Below, one piece after another: positions 1 through 5,369 of a stretch of DNA of 10,122 nucleotides. The first letter of the stretch is position 1. Each line of letters begins with the position of its first letter. A model generated the notes under the pieces. The model was not told the origin of the DNA, ran no database searches, and saw nothing but the letters and a program-made list of their open reading frames with translations. The stretch covers positions 1 through 10,122 of the forward strand of contig JAIXYF010000131.1 of NCBI GenBank assembly GCA_027490345.1, read 5' to 3'. The DNA is from Novosphingobium sp. (lineage in GTDB: Bacteria > Pseudomonadota > Alphaproteobacteria > Sphingomonadales > Sphingomonadaceae). Made by a program: the position numbers and the translations under genes.

Positions 1-1
1 C

Positions 2-724
2 CAGCCTTCGGTCCCGGCCTTTGCCGCCACGGCGGTCATGGCAGTGCGCGATAACCCGTGCCGCCCGGTCACCCTCACCATGATGGGCGGCCCGATCGAC
101 ACGCGCGAAAGCCCGACGGCGGTGAACGATCACGCGATCACCAAGCCATATGTCTGGTTCAAGCACAACGTGATCACCACCGTTCCTGCCAACTATCCGG
201 GCGCGGGGCGGCAGGTCTATCCGGGCTTCGTGCAGCTCGCCAGCTTCATGTCGATGAACCTCGGCAGCCACATGATGAGCCACTATTCCCTGTTCAATCA
301 CCTCGTGCAGGGTGACGGTGAAAGCGCCGACGCGACCAAGACCTTCTACGAGGAATACCGCGCGGTCTGCGACATGACGGCCGAGTTCTATCTGCAGACG
401 GTTGATGTCGTGTTCCAGCAGCACCTCCTGCCCAAGGGCGAACTGGTCCACCGGGGCATCCTCGTCGATCTCGCGGCGATCAAGGACACCGCGATCCTGT
501 GCATCGAAGGCGAGCGCGACGATATCTCTGGCATCGGCCAGACCAAGGCCGCGCTCAAGGTCACGCCGAACCTGCCCGAGAAGCTCAAGAAGTACCACCT
601 CGCGCCGGAAGTGGGCCATTATGGCATCTTCAACGGTTCGCGTTGGCGGAGCACGATCGCCCCGGTGGTCGAAGGGTGGATCAAGAGCAACAGCATGGCC
701 CGCAAGCTGAGCGTGGTTGCCTGA
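2..724 (+). CDS. phaZ: Intracellular polyhydroxyalkanoate (PHB) depolymerase, C-terminal part (5' end outside window)
   Basis: The product is a cytoplasmic alpha/beta-hydrolase that hydrolyses stored PHA granules to 3-hydroxyacid monomers or oligomers. The reading frame is open from base 2 (QPSVPAFAATAV precedes the first internal Met at 38), so this is the last 240 residues of a protein usually about 400 aa long. The Met at 38 is internal, not a start. Family hallmarks are the stretch LTMMGGPIDTR near visible residues 25-35, the loop GERDDISGIGQT with the probable catalytic Asp (codons around 518-523), and EVGHYGIFNG with the probable catalytic His (codon 617-619). The nucleophile (Cys or Ser) lies upstream of the window. 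The spacing and the C-terminal end (RSTIAPVVEGWI) fit the PHB_depo_C domain of PhaZ-type intracellular depolymerases. The stop is TGA at 722-724. A GC-rich hairpin follows 26 nt later. No downstream gene is obviously co-transcribed. Family assignment is firm; substrate chain-length preference cannot be read from the sequence. Confidence 0.93.
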   Translation, partial: QPSVPAFAATAVMAVRDNPCRPVTLTMMGGPIDTRESPTAVNDHAITKPYVWFKHNVITTVPANYPGAGRQVYPGFVQLASFMSMNLGSHMMSHYSLFNHLVQGDGESADATKTFYEEYRAVCDMTAEFYLQTVDVVFQQHLLPKGELVHRGILVDLAAIKDTAILCIEGERDDISGIGQTKAALKVTPNLPEKLKKYHLAPEVGHYGIFNGSRWRSTIAPVVEGWIKSNSMARKLSVVA

Positions 725-750
725 CCTGCACGCGCTGAATGTCTGAGGTT

Positions 751-783
751 CCAGTCCCCGCGCCCTATGTGGTTGGGGGCTGG
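751..783 (+). terminator. Possible terminator hairpin after the PHA depolymerase
   Basis: Arms CCAGTCCCC (751-759) and GGGGGCTGG (775-783) can form a 9-bp stem with one G-U pair and a 15-nt loop, 26 nt after the depolymerase stop. There is no T-tract after it, so intrinsic termination is uncertain; it may be a 3'-end stabilising hairpin. The rest of 725-979 contains no gene I can support. Confidence 0.3.
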
Positions 784-858
784 CCGCTCTGCGCTCTGAT
801 GCGGCACTGCGGGCGTATCTGTCATGAAATGGCACACAGGAAGGCCGGGGAGGTGGAT

Positions 859-888
859 TTTACGAAATCTCGAGGCTCCGGACATAAT
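859..888 (+). promoter_or_regulatory. Candidate sigma-70-like promoter for the family 2 glycosyltransferase
   Basis: TTTACG (859-864) as -35 and CATAAT (883-888, 5/6 match to TATAAT) as -10 are separated by 18 nt. This is in a locally AT-richer stretch of otherwise GC-rich DNA, about 90 nt upstream of the chosen start at 980. Predicted by eye only. Confidence 0.33.
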
Positions 889-979
889 CTGAAACGGTCC
901 AGAAAAGCAGGCGCTGCACAGGTCTGACAAAGATCTGGCAATGGATATGATGTTACACCACGCCTTTGGTGAAAGGCCC

Positions 980-1897
980 ATGGCATACAGCGATTGCAAC
1001 GACGACCGCGCCGGTAGCGACCGCGCGCCGATCTCGCCCCGCGTCAGCGTGGTCCTGCCGGTTCACAATGGCGCGGACTATCTCGATGCCTCTATCAACT
1101 CGATCCGCGAACAGACCTTCGGCGATATCGAACTGATCTGCGTCGATGATGGCTCCACCGACGATACGCCCGCGATCCTGCGCCGCCACGCGCTGGATGA
1201 TCGTCGCATCCGCATCATCACCAACTCGCCCAACAAGGGCCTGCCCGGTGCGCTTAATACCGGGTTTGCCGCCGCGCGCGGTGCGCTCCACACCTGGACA
1301 TCGGATGACAACATCGCCCGCCCACACATGCTGGCGCGGCTGGTGGCAGCGCTCGATGCCCATCCCGAGGCTGCGATTGCCCATGCCGATTTCAGCATCA
1401 TCGATGCCGCTGGGTGCATCACCGGCTTCCAGAAGGTCGGCCCGGCTTCAGACCTGCTGCTGGGTAATCGCATCGGCGCCGCGTTTCTCTACCGGGCGGA
1501 CGTGACCGAGGCGCTGGCGGGTTATGACGAGGCGCTGTTCGGGGTGGAGGACTACGATTTCTGGCTGCGCGCCGCGCGCCGCTTCCGCTTTGTGACGCTG
1601 GACGAGGATCTCTATCTCTATCGCCGCCACGAGGCGAGCCTGACCGATCGCCGCGCTGCGCGCATCCACCGCCTTGGCGCGCAGATCCTGCGCCGCGAAC
1701 TGGCGGTGGTCAAGGATCGCAAGCTGCGCGCCCGCGCATTGGTAGAGCAGGGTCTGGCCAGCCGCATCGATCCGCGCCTTGATATGCTGGTGCAGGGCCT
1801 CGTGCTGGCGCCGGGCCTGGCAAGGGGCCGGATCACGCGGATCTTGCGCCACCTTGCCCATCATTTCGTGCGAGCGCTTACACGAAGAACTGGGTGA
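980..1897 (+). CDS. Family 2 glycosyltransferase (GT-A fold)
   Basis: The product is a predicted cytoplasmic, inverting nucleotide-sugar-dependent transferase of 305 residues. The N-terminal Rossmann-like half shows RVSVVLPVHNGADYL (about residues 21-35), the nucleotide-binding CVDDGSTDD (54-62), and the metal-binding DXD equivalent in WTSDDN (106-111). The candidate catalytic-base region is GVEDYDFWLRAARRF (188-202, E190/D191), followed by DLYLYRRHEAS, which resembles the QXXRW-like region of GT2 enzymes. No membrane segment is seen, so it is not a synthase-type GT2. The start was placed at ATG 980: GGTGA lies 7 nt upstream, and the 13 extra codons obtained from ATG 941 include TTA and AGG, rare in this GC-rich DNA, with no ribosome-binding site. 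The last 20 bases overlap the convergent hydratase gene. Acceptor and donor sugars cannot be predicted. A role in the neighbouring exopolysaccharide locus is an inference from proximity. Confidence 0.92.
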   Translation: MAYSDCNDDRAGSDRAPISPRVSVVLPVHNGADYLDASINSIREQTFGDIELICVDDGSTDDTPAILRRHALDDRRIRIITNSPNKGLPGALNTGFAAARGALHTWTSDDNIARPHMLARLVAALDAHPEAAIAHADFSIIDAAGCITGFQKVGPASDLLLGNRIGAAFLYRADVTEALAGYDEALFGVEDYDFWLRAARRFRFVTLDEDLYLYRRHEASLTDRRAARIHRLGAQILRRELAVVKDRKLRARALVEQGLASRIDPRLDMLVQGLVLAPGLARGRITRILRHLAHHFVRALTRRTG

Positions 1898-2336
1898 TCC
1901 ATTCGCAGATCAGCGCGGGCTTTGGCTCGTCCTCGATCTCAACCGTGATTTCCATCGTCTGCTGCCACTGGCCGGGGCGCTTCTCCTCTAGCTCCACCAG
2001 CTTGAACACGCCGCGCACGCGCTTGCCCGAGCGGACGGGCGCAAGGAACCGCGTCTTGTTGCCGCCATAGTTGACGCCCATTTTCACGCCTTCGGGGCGG
2101 GGGCAATCGCTTTCGTGCGTCAGCAGCGGGATCAGCGAAAGCGTCAGGAACCCATGCGCGATGGTGCCGCCGAACGGGGTGTGCTTGGCCTTTTCCGCAT
2201 CGATGTGGATGAACTGGAAATCGCCCGTCGCCTCGGCGAACTGGTTGATCCGCTCCTGCGTCACTTCAACCCACGCCGAAGTGCCCACCACCTGGCCGAC
2301 CAGTTCCTTGATTGCCCCCGGTGCCATTGTCTTCAT
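1878..2336 (-). CDS. MaoC/NodN-type hot-dog hydratase (probable (R)-specific enoyl-CoA hydratase)
   Basis: A 152-residue single hot-dog domain protein, normal length for a stand-alone MaoC-like dehydratase. The hydratase-2 motif ATGDFQFIHIDAEKA carries the catalytic Asp39 and His44 in the D-x4-H spacing of PhaJ-type enzymes, followed by FGGTIAHGFLTLSLIP (55-70), a typical MaoC continuation. VNYGGNKTRFLAPV (88-101) is characteristic of the NodN / Mycobacterium Rv0130-like branch. The expected reaction is hydration of trans-2-enoyl-CoA to (R)-3-hydroxyacyl-CoA, which can feed PHA or fatty-acid pathways; the exact substrate is unknown. The start ATG 2336-2334 is preceded by GGGAGAGAGC on the coding strand. 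It lies 84 nt downstream of the ligase gene on the same strand, with a hairpin between, so it may be a separate transcript. Its 3' end overlaps the convergent glycosyltransferase gene by 20 nt. Confidence 0.93.
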   Translation of the reverse strand: MKTMAPGAIKELVGQVVGTSAWVEVTQERINQFAEATGDFQFIHIDAEKAKHTPFGGTIAHGFLTLSLIPLLTHESDCPRPEGVKMGVNYGGNKTRFLAPVRSGKRVRGVFKLVELEEKRPGQWQQTMEITVEIEDEPKPALICEWITQFFV

Positions 2337-2363
2337 CTGTGCTCTCTCCCGTTATCGCCGCAG

Positions 2364-2391
2364 CGTTTGCGCCATCTCTTGGCGGCAAACG
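2364..2391 (-). terminator. Strong hairpin between ligase and hydratase genes
   Basis: CGTTTGC-GCCA (2364-2374) pairs with TGGC-G-GCAAACG (2380-2391), giving an 11-bp stem with one bulged G and a 5-nt loop. It lies 29 nt past the ligase stop on the minus strand and 28 nt before the hydratase start. No T-tract follows in the minus-strand direction, so it could be a weak or Rho-assisted terminator, an RNA-processing or stabilising hairpin, or a regulator site. The pairing itself is clear. Confidence 0.45.
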
Positions 2392-2420
2392 GGCCGGCGC
2401 GCAACGGTATGGCTAAAGGT

Positions 2421-3791
2421 TCAGGCCGAAACGGGGAGCGCAGCAGGCTTTGCGCGCGGGGTGCGGAACGGCTTGGGCTCTGCGCGCTTTACCCGTCCGA
2501 TATAGGCCGAAAGCCCGCACTGCAGCCCCACCAGCATATAGCAGAACGGCTGGAACGCGATGCCGACAAAGGCGCCGCCGAACAGATAGACGACCTGCGC
2601 CTGCTGCAAGGCGTCCGCCAGCGGGGTCACCCAGCCCATCTGAGGCGATGTGTCTTTCGCATAGCGCCGCCGGATCACTTCCATGTGCACCACGCCCATC
2701 ACATGCAGCAGCAGCCATAGCGCAAGGCCGGGATAGCCTTGTTCGCCCAGCATCTCGAAATAGCTCGAATGATAGGCCCGGCCTTTTTCCTCGATGCGCA
2801 CGGTCTGGATCGCGGTGTTGTTGTCGCCCGCGTTCTCGGCCTGGATCGTGTCATAGCTCACCCGGTTCTGGCGATAGGCATCGAACCCGCCGCCGAACGG
2901 GTGAGTCTTGGCGTATTCGATCGTCCACTTCCACACCGCCACGCGGGTGGAGGCGGATTGATCGGACTGGTGATTGCGGATCGTACCCATGCGTTCGGTG
3001 AAGCTTTGCGGCAGCAGCGGAACGGCGATCAGCCCCAGCGCGGCGATAGTGCCGATGTACAGCATCCGCCGTTTGACCGAGCGCAGCATCATCACCCCCA
3101 GCACCGCCACGCAGATGAGGCCCGTGCGCGCTTGCGTGCCCACCGGCATCAGCAGGCAGGCAAAGCAGATGCCCAGCGCAAACAGCCACACCAGCCAGCC
3201 TGGGCGGAAGATCGTGCCGCACCGCGCCAGCCACAGCGCCAGCGGCATCACGCACACCGCGCAGGTCGAGATGATCGAGCCTTCATAGAGCCCGGTGTTG
3301 TCGTTCACCAGCAGCTTGAGTTCGCCATAGCCGCCGCCGCCCGCCAGCGTCTTGATCCCGCCGCCGATCACGATCACGCCTACCGAAAGCACCATGATCA
3401 GGGTCAACGCTTCGATGCGCAGCCGCGTGCGCAGCGTCAGCGGCAGGAACAGGGCAAAGACCAGCGCCTTCCACACCCAGCCCCATTTTTCGAGGGCGGG
3501 CTCCGGAAAATCGGCATAACGCGTGGTGAGGCCGCAATAGATCAGCAGCAGCAGCAGCACGATCTGGCGAGGCGAAAAGCGGATGCCGTTCTTGTCTTCG
3601 GCCACGGCCCAGGCCGTCACTGCGCAGATAAACGCGATCAGGCTGACCGGCACTTGTCCGAGGAAGCCCCAGGTGACCTTCTGCGGCGCGACGATATCGA
3701 TATAGGCATAGGCGAGCACGAACAGGAACGGTCGCCGCACGCCTGCGGCCAGAAAGGCGCTGACGAAGGCAGTCAGGAAAAGATTAAGCAC
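2421..3791 (-). CDS. O-antigen-ligase/polymerase-like membrane protein, exosortase A-associated O-glycosylation ligase family
   Basis: A 456-residue polytopic inner-membrane protein with about 10-11 hydrophobic segments (roughly 4-30, 44-64, 77-88, 107-120, 128-147, 171-190, 198-216, 224-237, 245-260, 355-370, 399-430). A large hydrophilic, presumably periplasmic loop lies between about 262 and 354. This loop ends in the WaaL-type motif H[NSQ]x9GxxG, here H341-S342 ... G352-x-x-G355 (AYHSSYFEMLGEQGYPG). Other conserved spots are GTQARTG (R222) and STRVAVWKW (281-289). The N-terminus (LFVLAYAYIDIVAPQ) resembles the exosortase A-associated putative O-glycosylation ligase family (TIGR03097 type). 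It probably transfers or polymerises lipid-linked glycan at the periplasmic face. The start is GTG at 3791-3789: the frame is open to 3908, but the upstream 39 codons read as low-quality peptide and overlap the 56-aa gene, whereas GGGGGAAGG sits 8 nt before the GTG. The tail from about residue 433 is basic and probably cytoplasmic. Confidence 0.92.
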   Translation of the reverse strand: MLNLFLTAFVSAFLAAGVRRPFLFVLAYAYIDIVAPQKVTWGFLGQVPVSLIAFICAVTAWAVAEDKNGIRFSPRQIVLLLLLIYCGLTTRYADFPEPALEKWGWVWKALVFALFLPLTLRTRLRIEALTLIMVLSVGVIVIGGGIKTLAGGGGYGELKLLVNDNTGLYEGSIISTCAVCVMPLALWLARCGTIFRPGWLVWLFALGICFACLLMPVGTQARTGLICVAVLGVMMLRSVKRRMLYIGTIAALGLIAVPLLPQSFTERMGTIRNHQSDQSASTRVAVWKWTIEYAKTHPFGGGFDAYRQNRVSYDTIQAENAGDNNTAIQTVRIEEKGRAYHSSYFEMLGEQGYPGLALWLLLHVMGVVHMEVIRRRYAKDTSPQMGWVTPLADALQQAQVVYLFGGAFVGIAFQPFCYMLVGLQCGLSAYIGRVKRAEPKPFRTPRAKPAALPVSA

Positions 3792-3954
3792 CGGGGCTGC
3801 CTTCCCCCGGTTCGGCGCGGCGCCGGTGCTGCGCGGTAAGGCGCCGCATGTTCGGCAGGATCGGATCGTCATCCAGATCGTCGCGGAACAGCAGGCGCCA
3901 GATGGCAATCGCCATCAGCACATGCGGCACCACCACGGTAAAGATATCGATCAT
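3784..3954 (-). CDS. Small single-pass membrane protein (56 aa), translationally coupled to the ligase
   Basis: I do not recognise a family. The frame runs from ATG 3954-3952 to TAA 3786-3784. The first in-frame start after an upstream in-frame TGA is this ATG. Residues 2-23 (MIDIFTVVV...IWRLLF) form one hydrophobic helix. They are followed by an acidic turn (RDDLDDDP, 24-31) and a short basic tail (RRL..QHRRR, 37-46) ending in GEGSPGA. The stop overlaps the GTG of the downstream ligase by 8 nt (GGTGCTTAA contains both), a classical sign of translational coupling, and the ligase ribosome-binding site lies inside this gene. The codons are GC-rich with strong third-position C/G, like the neighbours. 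It could be a small partner or stabiliser of the ligase. A non-coding leader is possible but less likely given the clean hydrophobic-then-charged layout. Its own Shine-Dalgarno is weak. Confidence 0.68.
   Translation of the reverse strand: MIDIFTVVVPHVLMAIAIWRLLFRDDLDDDPILPNMRRLTAQHRRRAEPGEGSPGA
3800..3808 (-). promoter_or_regulatory. Ribosome-binding site that fixes the GTG start of the ligase
   Basis: On the minus strand GGGGGAAGG is followed by 8 nt (CAGCCCCG) and then GTG at 3791. This is the best Shine-Dalgarno near the 5' end of the ligase frame and supports the GTG start over the ATG at 3908. Confidence 0.55.
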
Positions 3955-4064
3955 GCGGGCCGGCCCAGAAAGGAAGCGCGGCTCTCAAGCGAACCGAACT
4001 GGCATGCTGTTTAGGCAAACTGGGTTGACGCGACGTTAAGTCCTGTCGTGGCAAGAGGAGCGCC
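3955..4064. promoter_or_regulatory. Divergent intergenic region between the 56-aa/ligase genes and the exosortase-associated glycosyltransferase
   Basis: These 110 bases must hold the 5' signals for both directions unless promoters lie inside genes. On the plus strand AGAGGAG (4054-4060) is a good ribosome-binding site 4 nt before ATG 4065. A TTGACG (4025-4030) resembles a -35 box, but I find no convincing -10 at 16-18 nt. An imperfect inverted repeat GACGTTAAGTC (4032-4042) sits between them. On the minus strand I see no convincing promoter. Confidence 0.4.
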
Positions 4065-5309
4065 ATGACCCGAGTGCTGCACATTCTCGATCATTCGCTG
4101 CCGCTGCAGAGCGGCTATACCTTCCGCACCCGCGCCATTCTCAAGGCGCAGGAAGGGCTTGGCCATACCGTGCGCGCGCTTACCGGCCTACGCCACACTG
4201 CGCCGGGCACGGGCGCCGACCCCGAAGGGCACGATGATCTGCTGTTCCATCGCACGCCGGCTGCGCCTTCCGGCGCGCGTTCGGGCATACCGGGCCTTTC
4301 CGAATGGCAGGAAATCGGCGCGCTCGCCCGCCGCGTCGAAGCGGTGGCGCAGCAATGGCGGCCCGATGTGCTCCATGCCCATTCGCCTGCGCTGGGCGGG
4401 CTTGCTGCCGTGCGCGCTGGCCGCCGCCTTGGCCTGCCGGTGGTCTACGAAATCCGCGCCTTCTGGGAAGACGCCGCCGTGGGCAACGGCACGGGCCGCG
4501 AAGGATCGCTGCGCTACCGCCTGACCCGCGCGCTGGAAGACCGGGTGGTGCGCGGCGCCGATGCCGTGGTCACGATCTGCGAAGGGCTGCGCGGCGATCT
4601 CGTGGCGCGCGGCGTGCCGCCTGCCAAGATCACGATCATGCCCAATGGCGTCGATCTGGGGCTGTTTGGCCAGCCGCTGGCGCGCGATGCCGATCTGGCG
4701 TGCAGCCTTGGCCTTGGCGATGGTCCGGTGATCGGCTTCCTCGGCAGCTTCTATCCTTATGAAGGGCTCGATGATCTGATCACGGCAATGCCGCTGATTC
4801 TGGCGGCCCAGCCCGATGCGCGCCTGCTGTTGGTGGGCGGCGGCCCGGCAGAAGCGGCCCTGCGCGCGCAGGCCGCAGTTTCCAGCGCCGCTCACGCCAT
4901 CCACTTCATCGGCCGCGTGCCGCACCACGAAGTTGATCGCTATTATTCCTTGGTCGATGTGGTCTGCTATCCGCGCAAGGCCATGCGCCTAACCGATCTG
5001 GTCACACCGCTCAAGCCGCTCGAAGCCATGGCGCAGGGCAAGCTGGTCGCGGCCAGCAGTGTCGGCGGCCACCGCGAACTGATCGAGGACGGGATGACCG
5101 GCACGCTGTTTCCCCCCGATGATCCAGCCGGGCTGGCCGCTGCGCTGGCGGCCTTGCTGGCTGATCGCGCAGCGTGGGATGCGCGCCGCACAGTGGCCCG
5201 CGCCTTTGTTGAACGCGCGCACGATTGGTCGGCCAATGCGGCGCGTTATGATTCCGTTTACCAAACCCTGTTAACCCCAAAGCAAGCAATCTCCGGTGCT
5301 GTGGCCTGA
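4065..5309 (+). CDS. GT-B (family 4-like) glycosyltransferase, exosortase A-associated (Daro_2409-like) family
   Basis: A 414-residue cytoplasmic or membrane-peripheral retaining glycosyltransferase. The N-terminal acceptor domain (about 1-185) opens with VLHILDHSLPLQSGYTFRT, the signature start of the PEP-CTERM/exosortase A-associated family (TIGR04063 type), and contains RPDVLHAHSPALGGLAA (99-115) and VVYEIRAFWEDAAVG (126-140). The C-terminal donor domain shows ITIMPNGVD (189-197), VIGFLGSFYPYEGLDDLI (222-239), LLLVGGG (254-260), and the sugar-nucleotide region TPLKPLEAMAQGKLVAAS (314-331) containing E320. The start is supported by AGAGGAG 4 nt upstream. Length fits the family. It is divergent from the ligase gene, and this pairing is the main evidence for an XrtA-linked glycan locus. 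Its likely role is adding a sugar to a lipid-linked intermediate during exopolysaccharide or protein-glycan synthesis. Donor and acceptor are unknown. The next gene begins 60 nt downstream, probably in the same transcript. Confidence 0.94.
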   Translation: MTRVLHILDHSLPLQSGYTFRTRAILKAQEGLGHTVRALTGLRHTAPGTGADPEGHDDLLFHRTPAAPSGARSGIPGLSEWQEIGALARRVEAVAQQWRPDVLHAHSPALGGLAAVRAGRRLGLPVVYEIRAFWEDAAVGNGTGREGSLRYRLTRALEDRVVRGADAVVTICEGLRGDLVARGVPPAKITIMPNGVDLGLFGQPLARDADLACSLGLGDGPVIGFLGSFYPYEGLDDLITAMPLILAAQPDARLLLVGGGPAEAALRAQAAVSSAAHAIHFIGRVPHHEVDRYYSLVDVVCYPRKAMRLTDLVTPLKPLEAMAQGKLVAASSVGGHRELIEDGMTGTLFPPDDPAGLAAALAALLADRAAWDARRTVARAFVERAHDWSANAARYDSVYQTLLTPKQAISGAVA

Positions 5310-5346
5310 TTTCGGGCGGCTTTGCCGGTAGATGACGTTTCCTCTG

Positions 5347-5360
5347 CAGACCGGGGTCTG
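5347..5360. repeat. Short palindrome upstream of the repeat-rich membrane protein
   Basis: CAGACC-GG-GGTCTG is a perfect 6-bp inverted repeat with a 2-bp centre, 9 nt before ATG 5370. The loop is too short for a stable RNA hairpin, so a dimeric DNA-binding protein site is more natural if it has a function. It could also be chance. Confidence 0.3.
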
Positions 5361-5369
5361 ACACGCGCC

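Noticed and set aside
739..927. 62-codon plus-strand frame between the depolymerase and the glycosyltransferase
   Set aside because: No ribosome-binding site, no domain and no coherent hydrophobic or charged pattern. It runs through the hairpin and the candidate promoter.
2739..3839. 366-codon plus-strand open frame opposite the ligase
   Set aside because: Extremely His/Gln/Arg/Asp-rich, the expected mirror of a hydrophobic membrane-protein gene. The ligase strand has clear motifs.
3792..3908. N-terminal extension of the ligase to ATG 3908
   Set aside because: The extra 39 residues are Cys/Arg/Pro-rich with no membrane or family character, they overlap the 56-aa gene, and a good ribosome-binding site points to GTG 3791.
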